The notes below the pieces were generated by a model. The model saw nothing but the letters and a program-made list of their open reading frames with translations, did no database searches and was not told where the DNA came from. From Zymoseptoria tritici IPO323 (taxonomy: Eukaryota; Ascomycota; Dothideomycetes; Mycosphaerellales; Mycosphaerellaceae): a stretch of DNA of 64,000 nucleotides. Positions within the stretch are counted from its first letter, which is position 1, and every line of letters begins with the position of its first letter. Shown here piece by piece: positions 53,921 through 64,000 of the stretch. Location: the NCBI RefSeq assembly GCF_000219625.1, contig NC_018214.1, forward strand, positions 1,178,001-1,242,000, in the 5' to 3' direction. The position numbers and the translations under genes were made by a program.

Positions 53921-54930
53921 ATGGCTCCCATGGCTATCACACCAGTTGAAGAGCAGTCCAGGCAACTGGCTGCCGAACAACTTCCAAATGCCGGCAACAT
54001 GGGCACAACCCGCAAGATCATCTGTTTCTCAGGTAAGGCCCTTTCAACGCCACCAGCCTCAACGACCACGAAGCTAACGAATACCCAGACTTCGATGGCA
54101 CAATTTTCATGGAAGACACCGGCCACATCCTCACCAACGCCTACGGCTGCGGCCCCGAAAAGCGTGAACTCCTCGACGCACAAATCAAGTCCGGCGAGCG
54201 CTCATTCCGAGACGTTTCCGATGAGATGTGGGGATCTCTCGACGTGCCTTTCGAAGACGGCTTCAAAGCCCTGGAATCAGGTCTCGAAATCGACCGTGAC
54301 TTCAAGCACTTCCATCAATTCTGCCGCAACAACAACATCCCATTCAACGTCATTTCTGCTGGTCTAAAGCCCGTTCTGAGGAGAGTACTGGACCACTTCC
54401 TCGGCGAAGAAGCGAGCAGCAGCATCGACATCGTCGCCAACGACGCCGCAATCGACGACGAAGGTCACGCCTGGAAGCCGATCTGGAGACACGACACCCC
54501 CCTAGGACACGACAAAGCGCTTTCCATCGAAGAGTACAAGCAGACCGCAAAGCTCGAAAGCGAAGACGGAACCATTCCAATGATCGTCTTCATCGGCGAT
54601 GGAATCTCCGACTTGGCGGCTGCTGGACAGAGCGATCTATTGTTCGCACGTCGGGGCTTGGCGTTGGAGGAGCACTGTATCAAGAACAAGATCGAGTATG
54701 TTCCGTACGATACTTTTGCTGATATCCAGAAGGAAGTCATGAAAGTGGCGAAATTGGATCAGGCGAAGACAAAGGGCCAGGGTCTACCGGTCAAGTTCAA
54801 CCCAAGAGCGAATATGTGGAGGAGGGCGAGCAGCAAGACTTCGGTGCCGATTTACAAGGCTATGACGCCGAGAGTAGAGGAGAGGGCGTTCTTGTGGCCG
54901 GAGGTTCTGACGGAGGTCAAGGAGGTCTAG
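53921..54930 (+). CDS. HAD superfamily phosphatase
   Basis: Two exons, 53921-54032 and 54089-54930; the 56-nt intron starts GTAAGG and has a CTAAC branch site. The product is 317 aa from MAPMAITPVEEQSRQLAAEQ. Motif I is DFDGTIFMEDTG with the nucleophile Asp at about residue 38, split off from the first exon just before it. A cap domain follows, then FNVISAGLKPVLRR and motif IV, IVFIGDGISDLAAAGQSDLL. The arrangement resembles phosphoserine phosphatase-like and MtnX-type HAD enzymes. The substrate is unknown. The C-terminal ~50 residues are basic. The gene converges with CAF120. Confidence 0.85.
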
Positions 54931-55470
54931 CTTTGACGCTCCTGGTGCGTTCCAAATTCGAAGGGGCATCTGCATTGTTATTGGGAGTCGGCGTTCACTT
55001 GATGATCTTGGAACGCGTCAGCGAGCCCTACCTCCTCTTCAGGCGCTTCGGAAATTCTTGAAGGAGGAAGGTGCAGGTAACGGAGTGCAGGAGCGGACTA
55101 TGTGTACGGAGGATTTTCGAATTTCGACCGCAAACAAAGCAACAACACTATGATATTCGATCCGGAGTGAGGGGGCTGCAAAGGAGATAGAGCGAACCTT
55201 GATAGAGGGGAATGAGAAGAGACTTGGAAAGATCAGGCACACAAATAATGTAGGTAGAAAATCTATCACTTTGTCCAATCCTGTATCGTCAACAATGTTC
55301 CCATCTGTATATAATTCAGGGGTTGCCGCTCTGGCGTTCCTGCACCTCAATTGTAAATACGAGTCTGAATCACCCAAATGTTGTACAGTATGCCAACCCT
55401 CCTTGTCCCAAGCTCCAACAATGGCCTTCAATCCTCTCTTCAGATGTCGAAGCGACGTCGAAGCATCCAA
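54931..55470. other. Convergent 3' regions of the HAD gene and CAF120
   Basis: About 540 bases between two stops on opposite strands. No gene seen. Confidence 0.4.
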
Positions 55471-58400
55471 TCATCTTCTCGGCCCTCCCTGCTGCGGAGG
55501 CCCGTACGGCGAGCTCGGACTCGGTGGCTGCATCTGCTGCTGTACAAATTGCCCACCAAATCCAGCCACGGACGGGGCGTACATCGAAGTTCTCGGAGCC
55601 GTGCTCGGCGCACCTTGCTGTTGTAATTGCCCATACATCGACGACGCACGGCTCTGAGCCGCCTGATACATCTGAGCATGCTGTTGTTGCTGCTGCAAGA
55701 GCATGGCGTTCTGGTACGCCATCTGCTGGTATTGGTCTGTTTGGACCTGTTGTTGATAGCGCTGCTGCATTTCCCACTGCGCTTGGGCTTGAGCATGAGC
55801 TTCCTGTTCGAATAACTGTTGTTGACGTTGTGCGATTGCTTGCTGGACTGCGTTACTGCGGAGACCGTGCGCTGAAGCGGCCTTTTCGCGTTCGCGCTGG
55901 GCGAGGGCACCGACAAGGCCCGCTTCTGGTGCGTCTATGGGCTTCTTGGTGGGTGCCATGTCGATGAGAGGGGTGCCTGTAGATCGCGCAACTTGCATTT
56001 GTTCCTTGGCGGTCATGGATGTCTGACGGTTGTGGCCGAGAAGACCACCACTGCTGTTCGCATTGAGATACATTCCTGCACCTCTTGAGTTTGGTCGGCT
56101 TGGCGGGGTTCGCTGCTGAGCTCCAGATGGAGTCCAGTCGCCGGAAGGACTGCGGGCAAATGGTGGTGGTGTTTTGGTCATAGAAAGACGATTGATGCTG
56201 TGTGAGGAGCTCTGCCTCTGTCGAGGCGCTGCGGACTTTCGAGGAGGTGGTTGCTGTACTTGGGATGCAGTAGATGCGCGCCACGCAACCCACTCTTCGG
56301 GTGAGAGGGCCTGTCGGATTGTTTGAGCTCCCGCAGGTGATGTGGCCCCTGGAGCCCACACCATGCTCTGCCGATTGCCCGGCGAATCTGCCGGCGCTTC
56401 AATCTCAATGCCAGGTGTAGTTCTGCCCCCAAAGTATGACTGACGGCTGGTTTCCACCGGACTGTTACCGCCTCCAAAGTATCCACTCAAACGATCTCTT
56501 GAAGAGGCCCTCAGGCGGTCGCCAGAACTGTGCCTCAAGCGATCGCCAGAACTCTGTCGAAGCCTATCTCCAGATCTCGATCGACGCTTATCCATGTCTC
56601 CCGGAGTGATCGTGCCGCTTGTGCCCGGGCGACTGTTGGGCTTATACAGCAAGGTTTTGCCAAAGTCCACGATGGGTATTTCCGCAGACTTGTCAATGAG
56701 ATCTTGCTCGTAGGTATCATGACGCCCGTTAGGCTGCGTGTCAGGATTTCCCACGGTCTTCAATTTCCCTGCTCGCGGCCTCTCGACGGGAAGTTTGTTC
56801 TTCTCTTCACGGTCGGACACACTCGCGGTACTAGCGTAGTCTGGCGTTGCTGAAGATGCAAAGGTGCTCGCGCGACTGTCAGTTTCTAATATCCGTTCTA
56901 GAGCTTCGGTGTCAATTAGGCCATCATTAATGTAAGAATCATCATCTGATGGAGTCGATGACTGAGCGGCGGGCTCCGTTTCACGCACCTGAGATGGCTG
57001 TCCAGGCCGAGAATCGAGACCTGCGGCTTGAGCTACTGGCTGTTGACCTGGTAATGGCTTCCTCATAACGCTCGAGCTCGAGTGCAGCTGTTGAAGCTCG
57101 GATCGTTCTGGCGAATGCCTCTCCCGACCTTCCGCGACACCGTTCAAAGTTGGTGCAGCCATTGTCGGGGATGTGTGGAAATATTCCTTGGTCTCAGGAA
57201 CGAATGGAGACGCTGGAATGGTGCTCAACCGCTGCTTGTCGTCTCGCGGGCGGCCGCTGCGGTCTCCGACGGTGAGGTTGGCAAGTCCGTTGGGTGCATT
57301 GGTAGCGCCATGCTGAGGATAATATTGAGGAGGATTCTCCCGCGGCCGAAGTCCCAACTCTTCTTCCCCGTACGAGATATTCTGGTCGTCGGTAGCGCGC
57401 GCGGCGTCGTGCATCTCTTTCAACGTAGCTTCGTCTACATTTGAGTGCGCACGGCGAAGCTCAGGAGGTTGATGTGGCAGGGTGGGAGGGCGACTACGCG
57501 GGTCATGGGTGAACTCAGGAGGCGAGATGACTGGTGCTGGTAAAGGCTCGGAGGCTCCCTCGGCTGCGACCTGCTCATACTGAGACATGACTCCGGACTC
57601 GTTGTCACCAAGGATGCGTTCCATCGAGTCAGGACCATGGGACCGATTGAGCGCAGCACTATGCATGGGAGGTCGCGGAGGCACGTCCTCGTCTCTTACA
57701 AGCTCTTCGGACATGCGGCTTGGGGTCTTGCGGTACACGTCTGATGCAGAGCGTTTGTGAGGTGACATGTGGGTCGCCCCAGGAGGCGCAGAATCCGTAC
57801 GTCGTGGAAGTACCATCCCTCCTGGAGCTCGCACGGGTGATGCGGTCCTCGAACCCGGTGTTGAGTGGACGTAAGGCTCTTTGGATTGAAACGAGACCCC
57901 ACTGCGCGTGGGAGGTAGGGACATGCGGCTGGAATTGCCCAAGCGCTGGCTGTACCTTCGAGTGCTCCGACTTCTAATCGACGAGCCGTCAAGGTGGCCG
58001 GCCATCTTGGTAGAAGTGAGCTTCTTCATTTCCTTGCGCCACTGCCGCTCGCTCCACCCTCCACTGCCTTTGGTGTGGATCAAGCTAGCAACGTCCAGGG
58101 TATCGAGATATCCATAGCGCCGATCCGACGGCATTGCGAACATGAGGCCTCGCTGATCCAAAGTGTCTGCAATCAGGCGAGTCGGTCTACCGTAGAGGCC
58201 GAATGTGTCATACACAGGAAACAACCATCGGAGCATCATCTCGAACCCGCTGACCGCCGCATGCACTTCTGGCATCACAAAGACGAATCCTTCTGTCGTG
58301 GCTTCCTGTCCCGAATGAAGAGTCACAAGGCCCTCAAGCTTGACCAGTGTCGATTGGTCGATGAGCGGCTTTGACTGCGGGTAGATGGCGTACGCAGCGT

Positions 58401-59491
58401 AGGCGTCCTTGATGGTCGCAATTGGCTTGCTCTTCTTCGTGACCTTTCGAGATTCGTAGAATTTGATGTTACCTTTGGGCAGCGGCGCTTTTTCATATGC
58501 TGAGGTCTTCTTCAAGCTCTTCTGTGCTTTTGCGAATTCCTTCTCGTCAGGAGGCGAGATGACGCACCAGCAGCGTCTCCATGGTGTGCCTGCACCAAAA
58601 CGCACACGCGCCCAGTCATCGTGTGCGAATCTGGATCGTTCCATGATCTGTTTGATGTTGTTCAGATATCTTCCCTTGCCCGCAATGAGCGACCCAGTGT
58701 ACGCCTCTTGAAGTGTGGAGTGTTCGAACATGGCCAGTCGGATGCCAGCGGTCCATTGCGTGAGCGAGTGCAGGGAGTTGAAATGCAGGAGGTAACGATT
58801 ATTGGCGGCGGTGGAGATACTGAGCACGTTTTGTAGACTGCCACCTTGAGCTCCGTTCATGGGCAGAGACTCAATCTGTGAATGTGTCAGCGAAAGAGGC
58901 TGGTAGTGAACATTTCCACCATTGACCTACCATCTTGATAGATGCATCGCTGAGATTAATGAAAGTAGGCACGACCTGGCCATCCTCACCGGCAGCATCC
59001 AGCTCTGCCGCATCCCACAGAGATAAAACTGTTCCAGCGAGCTGAGCAAAGCACTCGTTCCATACTCGTGCTGTGCTTGGTCGCCCGCGTGCGTCTAGAT
59101 CATGCAACTTCAAGAAGTAGCCCTCCTGGTACAGTTTGTTGCTGTGGCTGTTCAGGTAGGTGAAGATGGGCTGCAGTTCCGGTGGAGTATCTGCCGACAT
59201 TTCCATTTGCATCGGCAAGTATGTCTGGATCATGCTATTCGGACGTGTGTTGGCACGGGAGTCGCCTCTCGACCTCGAAGGTTCAATCGGACTACGAGGT
59301 GATTGCGGCTGAGATCGATACGAATCGTTGGGAGGCTGTGAGCTGGTGACGTCGATTTTCATCGGCCGCTTCGGCGGCTGCCAATTGTCCGGATTCAGCG
59401 TTGTGGACGGGGAGTTTTTGTTCGAGCGGTTTTTGTTCGCGGTGCGGTCCGGCGAGGCGGTTCTCGAGCGAGGCTGTCCCCATTGGGACAT
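55471..59491 (-). CDS. CAF120: PH domain protein of the CAF120/SKG3 type
   Basis: Two exons on the minus strand, 59491-58931 and 58875-55471; 55-nt intron (GTAGGT...CAG). The product is 1321 aa starting MSQWGQPRSRTASPDRTANK. After a ~100-residue disordered start comes a PH domain (about 120-245) with YQEGYFLKLHDLDARGRPST, VWNECFAQLAGTVLSLWDAA and, across the intron, NRYLLHFNSLHSLTQWTAGI. A second folded region follows (about 255-470, including WARVRFGAGTPWRRCWCVIS). The remaining ~850 residues are Ser/Pro/Arg-rich, then Gln-rich near the end. In yeast, Caf120 is linked to CCR4-NOT and Skg3 to the bud site. The start could lie further upstream, since the frame extends to 59755 without another clear ATG choice. 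Confidence 0.85.
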
Positions 59492-61420
59492 GAAGGAGAG
59501 GACTGTTGGGTATGGGTCAGACGACTGCAAGGGACAGGCTGGGAGGTGAACGTGGTCGAGCGTGACGTACCACGATTGCGAGGCATGTTGTGTGACCTGC
59601 CGCAGCAACTTTTTGGACTGCGAGAAGCCGATGAGTATGGAGAGCGAGACTGTCGACGCTTTGGGTCTGGAGAATGGGTTTTGCTCGAGATTTGTATGAC
59701 GCCCGGTATGCCTTGATGTTTCCCTCTCCACGCAGCAGATCAAACAACGACACACGCGGCTGGCGAGCCAAGGCGAAGGAGCTCCAAGTCTCTAACGGAA
59801 CGATTGGCCAACGGGGATGAGGTGGTGGAAAGCAAAGCCGGGCAGGGTAGGAGGTAGCAAGGTAGGTGGACTAGAAGAGGAAAAAGGTAGAGGCGGAAGT
59901 ATCGGATGGAGGTGTAGGCGCGGCGGATGGCGCTTGCTATAGTTAGTTGTTCACGACAGCAGCGAGCGGACTCCACTCCACAGTCGTCTCCACTGTACGG
60001 TACGGACGGGGTTAATGTTGCCGGCTCTCGCGCGTTGCTTCGTACACGCCCGTCGCCCACGCCGCACGGAGAGTGACAGTCGAGAAGTCTTGAAGTGGTG
60101 ACGTTTTTAACCTTTCCCAGCGGGTCGGTGCGGGAGTCTGTTGAGACGGCTCTCCAGATTTTCGAGATGGAACACAGTCGTGAATGCTGCGATATATCAC
60201 GGGGTTGCGGTCGAAAGTATTTCATCAATGAATGCAGAAGCTGGACTGGGACCAGAAGTATCGAGACGTGGAGACAGCAATAACAATAATATCGCTTCTT
60301 CCGCGGCCAAGTCACAAAATCCGCCAATACGCCTTCAACGCCCACCTGCAGCGCCACCTACCGGATGTCCAAGACTTCCGCTCGCTGCTGCACAAATCGA
60401 GCTGACGAGCATCGGCGCCGCGGAGTATGGACGCCTTAACACCGGATCTGACTGCACGCCCAATACGCTATACGGACTTTCGGTGCTTGGAAGTATTGGC
60501 GGAAGGCCGCGCAGGTCGCCACGTCCCAAGGAGCAAATCGATCATCGCACGTCGAAGTACGCGGCTCTGCATTGGCGGCATGCTGACGTGAACCTTGATC
60601 GTGTTGTTCCTGGTTTCTTGCATCCTTTGCCCTCGTCTTCAATCCCGGCATCGACCTTGGTATGAAGTGCTACAAACTGGCTTTGTCTTTACAAGGAAGT
60701 ACGTCGAATGCTTCGAATAGCCTATGCCTTTGTTTATCCTCGAGAAGGCAATACGACGAGCACCGGTGATGGCTGCTGCGCTGAAGTTGGGTCTGACGAG
60801 ACACTTCTGGTCGCGGTCTTCACCTGATCGATGCTTCGTCCTTGTCACATGGGAGTACCTCAGCTTGACGTGAAATCGGATTCGTGGCTCGCCTTCATCG
60901 AATTGAAAGGTAAATTGGTGTCGACAGCCCCCACCTTCGTGTGAACAATGGTCATGGACAGGCTTGTGACAGCGAACTTTGAGTGAAAGTGAATGCTATG
61001 AGGCGAACAGCTCATCACAGTCATGAGATCTGAAGCGTTTAGAGCGATATGCCACATGCACCAATGTCTACTATCCTTCACATGTCAGATCGAAAGTGTG
61101 AATGCCCTACAGCTTTCGTGTACTCTTGCCATAAGTATGTTCACTCAGCAGCGATGCTCGCTTCCAGTTGTCGGCACGGGAACTAGACTACGGGAATCTG
61201 CGACAGCGCGTTGGACTCGACCACCTCCAGCCTCGTCGCGACACTTCGACACCACTACATCGTCTACAACTACCACAACTCGAGGCTCAGCAGTGGACCG
61301 GACATCAGCAACTTACTCTCCTCACATTGAGCATCTTCGTGCGACGACTCGCGCGACCAAGAAACCCACGCGACACTTCACCTCGAGTCCACACGCGCGC
61401 GCGCGAAAAATACAGTCGCA
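59492..61420. other. Long divergent region of CAF120 and the BAH/PHD-like gene
   Basis: About 1.9 kb. It includes the CAF120 leader, possibly with a leader intron, and the promoter of the BAH/PHD-like gene. A 57-codon frame at 60232-60405 looks protein-like and is listed separately. CG-alternating sequence (about 61393-61405) precedes the next start. Nothing else was recognised. Confidence 0.4.
60232..60405 (+). CDS. Possible small protein of 57 aa
   Basis: An ATG-started frame of 58 codons reads MQKLDWDQKYRDVETAITII at the start and YAFNAHLQRHLPDVQDFRSL near the end. The composition (alternating charged and hydrophobic residues, few prolines) looks like a real helical peptide and not like a random frame. 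The start overlaps the stop of a short upstream frame (TGAATG). No family is recognised. It could be an exon of a longer gene or chance. Confidence 0.2.
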   Translation: MQKLDWDQKYRDVETAITIISLLPRPSHKIRQYAFNAHLQRHLPDVQDFRSLLHKSS

Positions 61421-62701
61421 ATGCGCACCAAGCAGACCGGCAAGAAAGCGAAGCAGGCAGCAACATCCAATGGCACACCCGCCGCACCAACGAAGCAGAT
61501 CGCGTCCGACAACGTCAAATCGCCAAATACCACGACGCAGCCACCAGAGTTGACCGAAGCTGAAAAGTCGAAGCTGAAGGCCTTCCTCGAAAAGCAAGGG
61601 GCGCCATTCACTGTGAGCACAGCACCAGCGTCGCGTAAACGAAAGAGAGATGCAGCGGCTGTGTTGATCCAAGACGATCTGTGGGAGGACCGCTTGTCGG
61701 TGCAATACGAGGTCAAGCCTAAGGATAAGTGGGATAGCTTGAGGCGGTACAAGAAGTTTACGGGTAGGTTTCGCATCTGTAAAATGGAGCGACGACATTT
61801 CTGACAAGGACAATAGTGGGCTCCGAGAGCATCGCGACAGGGCAATGCATTCTGGTCAAGGCAGACGAGTCCGACGACGCTAAGATCGACGTCGCGGGTC
61901 AGTGGAAAGCCAAGGTGTTGGAAGTTCGGGCGCTGGACTCGGAGCACGTCTTCATTCGCGTAGCATGGCTGAACCGGCCAGAGGATCTACCCACGGGTCG
62001 AAAGTCGTACCATGGCAAGAACGAATTGATACCCACCAACCAGATGGACGTAATCGATGCGATGGCTGTTAATGGAAGCCTGGACGTTCGCCATTGGGAC
62101 GACAAGGAGGACGACAGTGCGATGATGGAAGATGATCAATACTTTTGGCGTCAAACGTTGGACCACACGGGAACGAGGACATACTCGGTGAGTCTGAGTG
62201 GAGAAGTTCAACTTTGGAGGGCGCCAGCGCTGACTGAAGCAGAAACTGCGCCTCATATGCATCGACTCGGCACCTCAAAACCCGGATCAGTTGATATTGC
62301 AGTGTTCCGATCCAGCCTGTCGCAAATGGCTGCATGTCAAGTGCATCGCGGAAAGAGCGGCGCAACGCGCCGGTAGGTGACTTTCTCGTGAAATTTTGCT
62401 GACCCGACCACTGACGCGTCTCCCAGCCGACGAAACCTCGACCACGAAAAAGAAGGGCACACAACCCGCACCGAAGAAGCGAGGTCGGCCGAAGAATCTC
62501 ACCATCAGCGCCACCTCACCTGCCGTCGCCAAAGCCTCCAAGGGCACATACACCGCGGAAGTCTTCTTGAAAGGGTTGACGGAAAGTCCGCAAGCACAAC
62601 CCGCGACGCATACCGAGATCATCATCTCAGGCCCGAATGGCGAACCCCAAGCTGAGGAGCTGTGCTGTTTGTTCTGCGACACGCCGATTGAGGACGATTG
62701 A
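61421..62701 (+). CDS. BAH domain protein with degenerate PHD-like finger
   Basis: Four exons: 61421-61763, 61817-62187, 62243-62372, 62427-62701; introns of 53, 55 and 54 nt with CTGAC-type branch sites. The product is 372 aa. The N-terminus is MRTKQTGKKAKQAATSNGTP. A BAH domain lies at about 115-215 (VGSESIATGQCILVKADESD, RVAWLNRPEDLPTGR, then GKNELIPTNQMDVIDAMAV). Exon 3 has a PHD-like segment, ICIDSAPQNPDQLILQCSD followed by CRKWLHVKC, in which the second zinc-ligand Cys of the first pair is replaced by Asp. The C-terminus has an AT-hook-like KKRGRPKN and ends CCLFCDTPIEDD. It is probably a chromatin-binding protein. Target and partners are unknown. Confidence 0.85.
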
Positions 62702-64000
62702 GCGACGTAGGACCATGTTGTGCTACGGTTGGTATGATGGTCTTCTCGGCAACCGCTTGGCTACACTGGGAACCCGCCAGCTCGGATGCTCGCAGATGCA
62801 AGCTTTGCTAAATGCTTCAACTACGCTTCTTTAACCTGCCGCGCTGCAATGGTGCTAGCGTAGGAGCGCATGCCACGCGTTAGAGGCTGCACGGTGGAGA
62901 TACTGCGAACTGCGACAGCTGTTCCAGACGAGTAAGCGTATTGAATTTAGCCTATACTCAGCAGTTGATTGGCAGTCATATTGGTTTCCGCAGATGCGCG
63001 AGGTGGATCAGAATTACGACAGGGCAGAGAGAAGAAGCAGGCAGCATTCTAAAAGCCCAGTCTCCGGTCAAAACCGATTGAACCTCTTTACCATGCAATA
63101 TTTCCAACATCATCTCATCTTGCCGTCCATTCACTTTTACACTTTCCCTGGGGCGCTTGTTCGCCGTCGGACATTCTCACTGACGGCGGAACGGCGCGGC
63201 GCCGCGTGCGACGTGAGAGTGAATGGCGTGAGCGTTGGTGATCCCCGCCGGATGCATGAATCGACCTCAGCCTCACGATGACGGTCGGGCTCCATTGGTT
63301 CACAGCACTGGCGAGATGAATCTGTGAACGGCCACGCAGGCTCGGAGCTGCACGACTGCAACGGACCTTTGCATGACGGACAGTCGCTTTGATGGCCGCC
63401 GGACATTCCTCGAATGCATACCCTGTCGCCTCACCCTGTGATCTCGCCAAAGTGCATTAGATTGCTCACGTTGCCGGAGGCATGATGACGCTATTCGAGC
63501 ATGAGGTCATGCTAGAACCGCCAGGTTATGTCCCAGCCCTGTCGTTCAACGCCTACAACATGGCGGTGTTTGATTCCAATGGCTCGTAGATGAGCTCCGA
63601 ATGTTAGATCGCGGGCCGTTTTTGCAATGCCCACATACTGTTTCATCGCAGCAACTGCACAAACGGGACCTTGCCTTAGATCGGCGTCGCTCCCCTGAAT
63701 AAAATGGAACTTGCATGCTGCACGAGCGATGAAGGCAGCACGAACCCTTCGCTACCGTCGCTAGTGTTGTCTTGAAATCGCAGGGAGCTGCGCTGCAGTG
63801 CCGGGAGAGTCATGGGCAGCAGAATGATTACATTAGCTTCTTGCACCGCAATCTGCAGGTCATTCGATCTTCTGTCCGAGCTCCTTCTGCGCTGTCCACT
63901 CGTCTGATCAACTTGAAACCTTTGAATCACGGCGACTCACCACCGCTCTACCTGACAACATTTCGCGGCTGTCAGCCCATTTTCCCGCGAAAAGCGACAG
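62702..64000. other. Terminal intergenic stretch, no gene seen
   Basis: The last 1.3 kb contain only short overlapping frames on both strands without recognisable motifs. No repeats, RNA genes or transposon signatures were noticed. A gene reaching in from beyond the window end cannot be excluded. Confidence 0.4.

Overview
The window is from a filamentous ascomycete, most likely a Dothideomycete of the Mycosphaerella type. The basis is fungal gene content, spliceosomal introns mostly 49-65 nt long with CTAAC or CTGAC branch sites, closely packed genes on both strands, small secreted cysteine-rich genes, and degenerate remnants of a fungal F-box-like family. Species and chromosome cannot be read from the sequence. 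All gene models below were spliced by hand from the sequence.

Layout. 1-7.4 kb: 3' part of a HOS3-type histone deacetylase, a gene-poor stretch with decayed F-box-like remnants around a small secreted cysteine-rich gene, RNase P subunit RPP1, and a TPR-like protein. 8-13.3 kb: a zinc-finger (PHD-like) protein, RCL1, and a glycine-rich RRM protein with five introns. 14.8-19.4 kb: a long disordered protein, a DUF3632-like protein, and a secreted ribonuclease/ribotoxin-fold gene with a damaged start. 19.8-25.5 kb: inorganic pyrophosphatase, OST2, a TMEM14 protein and MEX67. 26.4-32.5 kb: an amino acid permease, a non-LTR retroelement insertion with a target-site duplication, and thioredoxin reductase. 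32.8-42 kb: a glyoxalase-fold protein, ALG12, YOS1, a CreB-type ubiquitin hydrolase and sorting nexin SNX4. 42.6-51.2 kb: a cytochrome P450, a coiled-coil protein, eIF4A, an F-box/JmjC protein and a mitochondrial FAH-family hydrolase. 51.3-53.9 kb: gene-poor, with a frameshifted secreted cysteine-rich gene. 53.9-62.7 kb: a HAD phosphatase, a CAF120-type PH protein and a BAH/PHD-like protein. The last 1.3 kb shows no gene.

The genes are mostly unlinked housekeeping functions: RNA processing and export (RPP1, RCL1, MEX67, eIF4A), N-glycosylation (OST2, ALG12), membrane traffic (YOS1, SNX4), chromatin (HOS3, JmjC, BAH/PHD) and redox or carbon metabolism (TRR1, IPP1, CreB, FAH, VOC, P450). There is no biosynthetic cluster; the P450 stands alone. 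No CRISPR array, rRNA or convincing tRNA was seen. The most unusual items are the three secreted-protein loci (one intact, two damaged), a histone-H3-like N-terminus on the BAH/PHD protein, three enzymes with hidden or alternative mitochondrial presequences, microexons of 8, 11 and 14 nt, and a retroelement with clear insertion footprints.
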